From positions 20,958,501 to 21,022,500 of the forward strand of contig OY987268.1 of assembly GCA_963920665.1 (NCBI GenBank): 64,000 nt of DNA. The letters are read 5' to 3'. Below are positions 36,928 to 46,780 of the stretch, one piece after another. The notes under the pieces are model-generated. The model was not told where the DNA came from. It did not search any database and saw only the letters and a list, made by a program, of their open reading frames with translations. Source of the stretch: Straminergon stramineum. Its lineage: Eukaryota > Streptophyta > Bryopsida > Hypnales > Calliergonaceae. The position numbers and the translations under genes are program-made. How positions within the stretch are numbered: position 1 is the first letter of the stretch; every line of letters starts with the position of its first letter.

Positions 36928-38001
36928 AACAACAATTGTAGACTTCTATATGAGTAGGGGGGAAACAAATGAGGGTATAGGAGTGAGACTTTATTGTCAA
37001 GTTTTTTCACTTAATGAAGAATTCATCTTTTTTGTCTAAATTCTTGATGTGAACTAATGATAACAAAATGGTGAAACCAACTTGATTCAACTATCATACT
37101 ATTTCACCATTGGTTTCTTTGATGCTTTTGTCATTTGCAATAGAAAATTGTATTTGGAGATTGCATGACCTTGTACATATACTTTTACAAATAACTAAAA
37201 AAATGGTCACAATAATCGATTTGTTCACTACGATATTTTTCATTGAAGTGATTAAATTGATCCATGTGATTAATTTCTTTACACTGACCATTTGATCACT
37301 ATGATGAAATTGAACACCATATTCAAATTCATCCCTATATATATTCAAAGATGTAAATATTCCTTAATAAAAGAAAGACTACATAATCAATTGGACATTT
37401 AGATAGAGAAATAATGAAAAAATTCTTTGAAGTGCACAAATCCACTAAAAACCTTTATGAATGCTTTAAAGGATTCTTTATCAGTAGCTTATCTACATTA
37501 ATACAAAATTCGAGACATATATCTTCATATAGGACCCACCACATTACATGTGATATATGTTGGTAAAATAGTCCATACTACAAATAAAAATAGTATATTA
37601 TTAATAATGAAAACACAACTAGTACAATAAATGCATTAATTATTCATATCTTGAGGCTTCTATTAAGAATGTCTGCCTTGCAATTGTCATTTGCAAGCAA
37701 CAAGTCTCATTTGTTGATGACATGTTCTTATCATTGTTAACAATGTTTAGTGTTTAGAAAAAAACTTTTTCTGTTACATGCACATGTGCCAAAGAGTTTA
37801 AACTAATAATGAAGTGATGTGAAAATTGAGATACTAAAAAGAAGCGATGTGACAATTGTTACACTAAAAAATGAGGTGTGTTACTCCAAACTCTAAAAAG
37901 GGAAATATTGTGACACTTAATATTCTAGAAAGATAATAGTTTGGATATCATAGAGTATAAATGGGTGAAAAATTGGATACAATAAGGTAGTGGTGGGACA
38001 A
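36928..38001. other. AT-rich spacer
   Basis: No element ends or genes identified. Opposite-strand frames at 37094-37348 and 37110-37295 overlap and have no motif. Confidence 0.45.
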
Positions 38002-38005
38002 TTAA

Positions 38006-38577
38006 CCCCTAAAGGACCAAGTGTCCATTCAATGTATGCAAGAAATCTTGGGTAGGTTCCTACGAAGTCATTTTTGGTCAAATGTTCATGAAATTTGGAC
38101 ATAATGTGTAACTATAGTCCCCCTTCCTAAAAATCTATATTTTTTTCGATTGGGTGCCCAGATCAAAAGTTATGTTGCCTTAAACTTTGTGGGCAACTTG
38201 GGTAGCTTTGGGCAGCATGTGCAAAACTCTTCCTATGATTTTGAAATTTGGCAAATGTGTAGCTTACATGATAGAAGATGCAAATGTTAAAAAAATAACC
38301 ATGTTTAGTGTAAGAATCTCATTCTAAAAGAAGCTAAAGTTTGCAGCCTTGGCATGCAAGGTTGGAAAAGAATTTTTTCACCTAACTTCAAACGTTATAA
38401 TCTTTCAATCCGTGTGGTCAAAGTTTCTAAAAATTTTTCCACATGTTCCTAAAGAAGTCTAGTACAAATTTGTGTAGTTGAATTTTGAAAAAAAAAAATT
38501 CATTTTTTTCTTGCTGCCCTAAAAAGTGGCAATTTTTTTTACAATTTTTGCCTGAAATGTACCTCGGTCTTGTGGGG
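38006..38577 (+). mobile_element. TTAA-flanked element, family 4, copy 1
   Basis: TTAA at 38002-38005 and 38578-38581. Left end CCCCTAAAGGACC; right end, inverted, CCCCACAAGACCGAGG. The interior is 70-80% similar by eye to 38590-39157 and to the inverse of 43608-44149. No frame of interest. Confidence 0.75.
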
Positions 38578-38589
38578 TTAATACTTTAA

Positions 38590-39157
38590 CCCCTAAAGGA
38601 TTGAATGATTGTTGAATATATGCAAGTGATCTTAGGTAGGTGTGTCTGAAGTCATTTTCAAATGGATGTTCTTCAAATTTTGACATAAGGTGTGAACATG
38701 TCACCACTAAGTTGGAATGTAATTTTTTTCCTATCAGGTGCCTCGATCAAAAGTTATGTTACCCTAAACGTTTTAGGCAACTTGGGCAATATGTGCAAAA
38801 CAACTCTTATTCTCCTAAAATTTGGTAGGTATGTAACTCATATGATACAAGATGAAAATGTAGAAAAATTAACCTTGTATAGTGTAAAAATCTCATTCTA
38901 GGAGGAGTTAAAGGCTATTGGCCCTATCGGGCAAGGTCAAAAAAAGACTTTTTTTTTCTTAACTTCAAACGTTATAATCTTTCAGTCCGTACAGTCAAAG
39001 TTTCTGAAATTTTTTCCACACATTCCCATAGTAGTCTAGTACACATTCGCACAATTGAATTTAGAAAAAAAACCTTTTTTGTCATTTTTTTCTCACTACC
39101 CTAAAAAGTGTCATTTTTCACAATTTGTGCCTAAAATGTGCCTCAATCCTTTAGAGG
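38590..39157 (+). mobile_element. TTAA-flanked element, family 4, copy 2
   Basis: TTAA at 38586-38589 and 39158-39161. Left end CCCCTAAAGGATTG; right end, inverted, CCTCTAAAGGATTGAGG. It begins only 8 bp after the TTAA of copy 1, in the same orientation, with a similar interior ('cttcaaacgttataatcttt' in both). Confidence 0.77.
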
Positions 39158-39265
39158 TTAACATCCAAATTTACATCATTTTTATCCTATTGTTGTTCAA
39201 ATATATCAAAGTTAATTGTAAAGGAACCCCCAATTTGAAACATGGGAGTCAAAAGAAAGGTTTAA

Positions 39266-40183
39266 CTCTTAAAAGACCAAGGCCTTTTTTCTACAAAAAA
39301 CACTCAAAACTGCCATTTTTAGAGCAAAGGGTAAAAGAATTTGAAAATTGTATTTTATGCACATCTAACCGTAGGATCTTACACCTAACTAGTATGAAAA
39401 ATGTTTGGAAAAATTTTCAGAAATTTTGACCGCATAGATTGCAAGATATCTGCATTTAAAGTGAAGAAAACAAGTTTTTTCACACATTGCGGGACTAGGT
39501 TATTTGACTTTGAACCTCCTTAACTTTAATTTTTGCACTACAAAGTTTTGAGCTTTAAATTTGTATGGTGGATAATTGAGTTGAGAGTCTAGGAAAAAAA
39601 ATACAACAAAAACAAAAAATTTATACTTTAAAAAATTGTTAAGTAGAAGTATGTACAAGATAGAAGGAAAATATAAATTATTAATATCTCTAAGATGGAA
39701 TTAAAATGCACGAATCCCAATGGTGAGATTGTTCTAGAAAGAAAATGAAACCATAGGAACCTTTTTTTTGGAAAAATTGTAAAAATTGCATTCAAAAATG
39801 AATCTTGCAAGTTATTTTATTGGGAAGATGCTTTAATTGCCTGAAAAACAAGATTGTCTATAACTTTCTTAGAACAAATCCAAATGGAATGAATCAAATC
39901 TTTCCGTGTAGAAAAAAATATAATCTATAAGAAAAAAAATAAAGAATAAAAAAATTCGAAATTGTGAAACTTTTTTTTTTTGCCCCCTCTCCTTGGTTTT
40001 GAGCTTATTTGGGCATAACTTTTGTTCTTGGGCCCCAAATGAAAAAAAAAATAATATTCCCACGAAACTTATCAATTTTTCTATCCTCATAAAAAGTTTC
40101 AAAAAATTAGGACAAAAATTGAGACCATAGGTACCTACCCAAAATTCCATTTGTCCCCTGAAGGGACAATGGTTCTTTAGGGG
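39266..40183 (+). mobile_element. TTAA-flanked element, family 3 (918 bp)
   Basis: TTAA at 39262-39265 and 40184-40187. Left end CTCTTAAAAGACC; right end, inverted, CCCCTAAAGAACCATTG. A left fragment of the same family is at 56897, and its right half resembles 36110-36923. The interior is AT-rich and non-coding. Confidence 0.7.
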
Positions 40184-40765
40184 TTAACTAAGAATAATAC
40201 AAAAGAAACACAATACCCAACTTCATTCAACTCTAATTTTGGTGCTTCAAGGAGTTCTATCCTTTGGTTTTTTTCAAACTCCGACTCCTAGTCCCTCATT
40301 TCACACACTTTACAATTCACTCTATTATTTTCCTAAGGTAGGAATACCATAAACCTTGCTAGAAGCATAAATGGTTTCCATATACCTACTCTTGTCATTT
40401 CAAGGCATAAATTACAAGACTAAGTCCATTGAAAAACATTTGTAGTGTTGGTACGGCTTATGGTATTTCTACCTTAAATCTCATCAAATTGGTTTAACCT
40501 TGTAAGGGTGCCGCAGACTTCACTATTAACTGTAGAAAAAGAGAATGCACCCACTGGTCCAAGAATTGGAGAATTTTGGTGACTACCATGATCATAGGGC
40601 GCTGCGTCCCTATAGATTTAAACAAACAATTGACTTTCCAAGTATGACGCATTACTTTGGAAGAATGAGAATTGAATGAAATACCAAAAAATTGAATGAA
40701 ACATCACTCACCCTACCACAAGTGTTGCTAGCTATCTTCACCATCCCTAATATAGAGTAACTTAA

Positions 40766-41198
40766 CCCTTAAAAGGACGGACTGGTGACCATGGAAATCA
40801 TCTCTTTGGAAACCGTGTGACATCATCAACTTTAAAAAAAACCCAGAAATACTCATTGGGAGTCAAACTACTGTAGAAAATCTCCCCTTTCCCCCCCTAA
40901 TTCCGAGGATGAATAGTTGCACTTCTGTCCTACTTTACTACACAAGACATGGGGAAAAAGCCCTCAATCACATCAGTATTGTTGCAATATTGTTGCAATG
41001 GTTGAACAATCCAATATAGAAATTGGATTGTCGCAATATTACAAATAGTATTGCAACAATACATGTTCAGTACACCTACTAAAAATATATTGTTGCAATA
41101 CTGGATTGTTCAACCATTGCAATAGTACTGATGTGATGGGGGGTTAGTTTCATGATGGAGAATTCCTTCTTTGTCATTCATTGGTCAAAAAAACGCCC
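40766..41198 (+). mobile_element. TTAA-type family 2 copy, interrupted by a MITE, right end lost
   Basis: TTAA (40762-40765) is followed by CCCTTAAAAGGACGG, then 'ggagtcaaactactgtagaa' as in 33670-33891. The copy breaks near 40945 and resumes at about 41160 with 'gagaattccttctttgtcat'. The right end with its TTAA is missing. Confidence 0.65.
40947..41159. mobile_element. MITE nested in a TTAA-type element
   Basis: Long inverted arms: 'atcacatcagtattgttgca' on the left matched by the inverse of 'aatagtactgatgtgat' on the right, with further paired 'ggattgttcaaccattgcaa'. The right end runs on into 'gggggttagtttcatgatgg', which also ends the copy at 56215-56347. The intact host copy at 33670-33891 has no insert here. 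Target duplication not resolved. Confidence 0.65.
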
Positions 41199-41224
41199 GC
41201 ATGTAGGCCGACTTTGGAGCCTTG

Positions 41225-41482
41225 CATATCCGTACCTTAAGATAGGTTGTTTGTTTTGTTTTGTTTATTTGTTACGTTGAGATCTCCCAGCCCATATGTC
41301 CCCAGTCAAGTTCTTCGTACTGTTGGAAAGCCCTTGGCAAGGAGGGGTGCATGGGCTTTGTTTCATGGCGTTTGGATCTACAATGGGAAAGTTATTGAAT
41401 TTCAAAGTTTTTTTGAATAAAAAAAAATTAGAAAATTACTTTTATTTTGATTTTGGGCACACTACAGTAGTGTATATCTATT
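41225..41482 (+). repeat. 250-bp repeat, copy 3 (uninterrupted)
   Basis: It matches copies 1 and 2 from 'tgttacgttgagatctccca' to the end at 'cactacagtagtgtatat'. At the place where copy 1 holds the CACTA element this copy reads 'ctacaatgggaaagttattg' with one ATG, which is the empty site. Confidence 0.75.
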
Positions 41483-42207
41483 AAAAGGGGCTTGCTAGCT
41501 CCGGGGTTCAGCATCCCCGAATCTTGTCGTGAGGAGGATCCCATATCCTCATTTTTGGTCCTATCTCCAGTAGCCCCCCTGCTCCGAAGTTCCTATAGAA
41601 GCCCCTCCATCCATGCTTTCAGGAAGGTCTTCGAACTTCCAGCTCCGTCAGTCCGTCCTCGCATGCTTCTAGAAGTAACGGTAATAATAAGTTCCCACAA
41701 TCCCACCTCCTCATTACATGCTTCTGGAACAGTACTCCGTCGCTTTAAGGTAATTCTAATCCCACTGCCTAAGTTAGTGCCTAGTGGCTAACAACTTCCT
41801 GGGGGGGGGGCAGCATGCCATCAACGGCCAAGATTCATAGCTCCATTTCTCACCAAAAAAACAAATAGAAAGTCAGACGGAAGCCCAGACATGGAACAAA
41901 CATCAAAGCCAGTCAGTTAATGTCTTTTCAGTACCCGGCACTCATCATGAATTTCTTCCCTTCGAAAGTTCGAATCAGTCTAACTTATTCTACCCATTGG
42001 CTGATTGGCCCCCCATCGCCCCCAATTGAACTTGAGGACGACGTTTGACCCCCATCACTCATGTGGGAATACGACCTTACAATCAATGCCTGGCAGCTAC
42101 TGCGAACCACTGCGAACCACTGCGAACTACTTTTCCAAAGCAGACTGAGGGCAAAGTCGTCAACCCAAGCATTCCGGAAGTTGGGGGAGCTGCCCTGGGA
42201 ACTTAAC
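41483..42207. other. GC-richer patch, no gene recognised
   Basis: This is less AT-rich than its surroundings. The 99-codon plus-strand frame at 41492 has no known motif. A run of ten G lies near 41803 and a repeated 'gcgaaccact' near 42100. It may be a remnant of a host gene or element; I cannot say which. Confidence 0.35.
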
Positions 42208-42211
42208 TTAA

Positions 42212-42435
42212 CCCCTAAACGCCGAGGCGGACGTTTTTCGTCCGACGAATGACAAGGAATTCTCCTATGTAGGACAGAATTGCAACTATTCATCCTCGGA
42301 ATTAGGGGTGGAAAGGGAAGATCTTCTACAGTAGTTTGACACCCAATGACTATTTCTGGTTTTTATAAAGTAGATGATGTCACACGGTTCCAAAGTGCTT
42401 GATTTCCACGGTCACTAGCCTGGCATACAAGCTAG
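42212..42435 (-). mobile_element. TTAA-type family 2, inverted copy, one end decayed
   Basis: TTAA (42208-42211) followed by CCCCTAAACGCCGAGG, then the reverse complement of the 33670-33891 element ('acaaggaattctccta', 'cagtagtttgacacccaatg'). The far end reads 'agcctggcatacaagct' where family 2 has 'agcccggcgttcaaggg', so that end and its TTAA have decayed. Confidence 0.65.
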
Positions 42436-43607
42436 TTCATTGTTAGCCGGTGCTTGCATGGGAAAATAACCGGTTGGAGTGTGAAATGGAGGATTTAAAA
42501 TTCGACAAAAATTAGTAGGACCAGTACCAAATTGTATGCAAACGTAACAAGTCAACATGTAATCATCTCTTTTATGAAATTGTCAAATTTTAGCTACTTG
42601 CCATTTTGAATCTAAGGCTAATACTTGAATTGTTATAAACATGAATGTTCTTAAACATGGTGGGTATTGCTTTAGGGTTGACTATTGAAGGGTTGGAACA
42701 AGGCGAGGGTATGTATTGCTTTAGGGTTGGTTGTGGCGGCTAGCCTTGTCCCATCATTTGTTTTTGCCAAATGTAATAAAACTTGGAGTTTAGTTTTAAG
42801 ATTGGCATGTCTTTGAAAGAGGGGGATTGTAGCCTTTGCAAATTTGAAGTTGAAGAAAACCGGCTAGAGAGAATTCGATACTAGAGGAAAGGAATTGGGA
42901 GATTTTGATTGGAGAAGATGCAATTGGTGTCATTGGAAAAAAACACATCTCCTTCTAAAAAGAGTAGGCAAATTATTGGAGCAACTCAAAAACCTTTTTT
43001 AATGCTACTCAAGGACACAAGACAAGGAGAATGGGAGATTTATGAATCTTGGAGTGTCTAAAAGACAAAATTTCTTTTGTCCAATTTCATTCTACATTTT
43101 GATCAATACATATGAAGTTCTTCACAAATTCTAGTGAAATAAAATTTGGTCCCATTTGAGGATAAAACATCAACTATGCATAATTTAAAGCTTGATGACT
43201 TGATTGCAAGACATTAAAGAGCCTTACTCATTTTGATTATGAGGTCTTTGTGGTATCACATTTTGTATGGCAAAGTGATCAATGCTGCAATTAAATACTA
43301 CTACTTGACATTACAACTTTTCCACTAGAACTATTTGAAAAATCATGTTGTATTTGGGTGAATAATATCTCTTTGGTCTACATTAATCACAAACCAATTT
43401 CTCTTTCTAGATTGTATTTGAATTATTTTTAAAATTTGAAATGAAGATAATGTATTCTTACATACAATCTAATACAATTGTCTCCTTTACAAAATTAGAA
43501 TATAGCTCCTACCTTTGCAACATTAGATGTTTTTTCAAGCCTTGAGAACACCATTTCAAGGTTGTTTTTGGCTCTATGAACTAGCTTGTGTTGTTCAAAA
43601 TATTTAA

Positions 43608-44149
43608 TCCCTACAGGATCGAGGCACATTTCATACAAAAATTGTGAAAAACTACCACTTTTTAGGGCAATGAGAAAAAAATGAGAAAAAAGAAGTTATT
43701 TTTCAAAATTCAACCGTGTAAAGTTGTACCAAACTACTATGGTAATGTGTAGAAAGTATTTTAGAAACTTTGACCATATAGATTGAAAGATTATAATGTT
43801 TAGAGTTAGGAGTAAAATTTTTTTTCAACCTTACTTGATTTTACACTATGCATGGTTATTTTTTTGACATTTGCATATTGTATCATGTAAGTTACATACT
43901 TGCCAAATTTCAGAAGTAGAGGAGGTGTTTTGAACATGTTGCCCAAAGCTGCTAGAGTGGCGTGAAAAGTTTAGGGTAGCATAACGTTTGATCTGGGCAT
44001 TCGATCGGGAAAAAAATTATTTTCCCACTTAGGGGGGACATGTTCACACTGTGCATCAAAATTTGAAGAACATCCATTACAAAATGACTTCATACATGCC
44101 TATCCGAGATTAGCTTCATACATTCAATGCTCATTCAATCCTTTAGGGG
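43608..44149 (-). mobile_element. TTAA-flanked element, family 4, inverted copy
   Basis: TTAA at 43604-43607 and 44150-44153. Left end TCCCTACAGGATCGAGG; right end, inverted, CCCCTAAAGGATTGAATG. The interior is the reverse complement of 38590-39157. Confidence 0.72.
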
Positions 44150-44153
44150 TTAA

Positions 44154-45659
44154 ATTATTAAAAAATTATAAAAAATTGAAAATGATTAAAATAAGAAAAA
44201 AATAAAAAAATATTTATAAATATTTCTTTTCATAAAAATTAATTTCAATTTATTAAACAGTTATTTAAATAATAATATATGTTGTGGCCAAACTTTGGCT
44301 ATGTTAAACTATTAATGTGGCGTAGTTCTTGGTGTATCCTACAGTCCGGGAACATAGGGGTCTTATTGGGTACCTCAATCACATCTAATGCTCCAAATCC
44401 AAGCAAGAATTTAGGCTTTTCTCATCTAATGGATGCTAAAATCTATTTGTTACCTAGTTTTTTTTATGGATTGTTGTTTGTCCCAAGTCAAATCCCTATA
44501 AAATGACTTCAATCCAATTGGGTGCAAATGCCCCAATTGAGCTCAAAAATAGAGGACATATGCTATAAATGACAATGGTTCCTTTCATTGAAGTATTAAT
44601 TTTTTTATAAATAAATTTTGATGGCAATTAAAAAGGGATGTTGATACACTTCAACATTCATTTTTTGACACTTTAATTAGTTAGAAAAGATTTTGAAGAC
44701 CTCCTAAATTACAATACACCAACTTTATGTATTAACTTTATATAACAACTTCACTAAAACTTGTAAGGACAATTATTTCTTATATTGCCAATTGCTAGTT
44801 CTCTATTTTTTGCATTTTGTTTGTATGAAGAGTGTCACATTGCTTTGTGTTTCAAGAATGTTGTTCACCTATTTTTAAACAATTGTAACTCAAGTCAAAA
44901 TAGTTAATAATTGAACTAGTTGAACTTCACTCTAAATGAAAATTACCTTTTCAATTCCATTTGATTATTCAAATCAAAATGTACAACTATAGAAAGTACC
45001 ACATGCCTCCCAACTAATGCCCCCATCTATAGTGATTACCATTATCCTATCAAGTACAAGACAAGGTCAAAATAACACATTGAGGCATTTTAGATAACTT
45101 TAATATAATAAATAGTCATTCTAAACCTATGCATCCTTTGTCTTTGGGAGGTGATTGTAGTTGTTAAGGAGATTTTCTTAGTTTTTTTTTCACAATTATC
45201 CTTTAGTTTGCACAATCAATTATTTTTTCAAGTACTTATTCCAATTATTGCTTCTATTTGTACTACACTTACTCCTAAAAGGACCAAGTGGTTGTTGAAC
45301 AACCAATTGAAAATTCAAATAAGTTCCTATGATGTCAACTTTTTTGAGATGGATTGTTTTAGAATTTTGACTCCAGGTGTGGACATGTACCCCCTAAGTG
45401 GGAAAATCATGTAAATTAAAATTAAACATCAAACATTGATTTTGGCAAGGATTGACAAATGATAATTTAGACGCTACCCAAGATAACTTACTGTAACTTA
45501 GAGGGAAGGTTTATTTGGAAACCGCGAGATAGTGCAAATTCAATTTTCAAAGCTTGTGAACATTGCAAAGAAATTCCGATTTATTTCTATCAAAAAAGAA
45601 AAAGAAAAGCGTGTGAACATGACCGAATCCCACGTTCATGGGCGAGACTATGGTAGTGC
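44154..45659. other. AT-rich spacer with a truncated family 4 element
   Basis: Mostly featureless. At about 45269-45415 the sequence 'ctcctaaaaggaccaagtgg' and 'ggtgtggacatgtaccccc' repeats the left part of the 38006 element, cut off after about 145 bp. Confidence 0.5.
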
Positions 45660-45855
45660 GATGAGCTGAATGTGGAGACCGTTTTGCCCCCCGCATTTTA
45701 TCCTTGGGAAAAATGCAGGAACAATTTATTTGTAAGGCATGACAAAATTTGCAAATTGTGAGTTCATATTTGCAATCAGAGACCCTGAATTAGCCAGGAG
45801 CAGTGTTAAGAAATAGATTAATCAGGCACAAAATAGGGGGTCTTTTTTTTACATT
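45660..45855 (-). mobile_element. Fragment of the Mutator-like MITE family
   Basis: The reverse complement shares the family core: 'gggtctctgattgcaaatat' followed by 'gaactcacaatttgcaaatt' and 'tgcatttttccca'. Ends are not well defined, so it is a partial or diverged copy, just upstream of the ORP promoter region. Confidence 0.55.
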
Positions 45856-46780
45856 CACCCTTGGCTGGACCTCCGCATTCGGCTCGTTGCACTACTATAG
45901 TCTCGACCCGCGTTCACCAGAACCCGCGAACCAAAAGAACAGACACAACGAATATAACCCGCGCATATTCACGGCACCACAATCCCGAACGAAATCCGAA
46001 CTACCAAAAGCGACCTAAAACGAACCCCAAACGTGTCGAACCACGCGGTCACAGGGGGTCACCGTGGACGTGGACGGTCAGCGATGGGCGGGGCGGGGTA
46101 CACACGCCAGTAGGGATCACCGTGGACGTCGACAGGCACTAACCGCGGTCACCGATTGCGTCGGAACGTGCCAGGCAATTCCGCTCCGGCGGGGAAGCGA
46201 AGCAAGAGCGACGGAGCCAGCCTGCCAGCGCGGGGCGGGCGGCAGCTACTCCGTCTCTTTCCGCGCATACCCGACGTTTCCTAAGTCGCTAGCTTCGGCA
46301 GTCGTCACCGCGTCTTCGAGAGCTCTCCATCCACCTCTCTCATGCCCCAAACCGGTCACTCTTCTGGCAGATCTCGGGCCCTTTTCGCATTGATTGGATG
46401 GTCGGGGCACCAACTCTAGGGTAGATCTGGATCTCTCCGCATTTCGTTTGGTTGATTTCGTGAGCGGGAGGCGATCGCTTGTTTAAGATTTCGCTACTTT
46501 CGTTTGGGAGAGTTTTTACCTTGGTTAGGGTATTGTGTTTTGGGGGAAAACAGAGTGTAAGTTAGTGTAGGCGAGAGATCGTTTGAAGAGTATAGTGTGG
46601 GTGAGAGATGGTGTGACGGGTGTTGGAGGTGGGGTGCGGTGGGGTGGGACCCGATGGATGGAGAGGGGAGATAGTTCGATCCAAGGTCGTGAGAGTGGAA
46701 CCAGCGACGCAGGAAACAGGGGATGCATGCCACCTGCACTCGGTTGAATGCATTCGTTGTGCTGCATCGCGCCAGTTCCC
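45856..46780 (+). promoter_or_regulatory. GC-rich upstream region and 5' leader of ORP
   Basis: Base composition changes sharply to CpG-rich from about 45890 to 46400, then to a GT-rich leader up to the start codon. The repeated 'caccgtggacgt' occurs twice (46050-46130). Frames through this part are short, overlapping and without motifs. The region is probably promoter plus 5' untranslated region; no clear TATA box was identified. Confidence 0.5.

Noticed and set aside
41941..42010. tRNA-like 'gttcgaatc' word near 41967
   Set aside because: No acceptor, D or anticodon arms can be folded around it; no other tRNA gene was seen in the window.
46064..46393. 109-codon frame upstream of ORP
   Set aside because: CpG-rich leader or promoter sequence gives long frames by chance; it is not joined to the ORP frame and has no domain.
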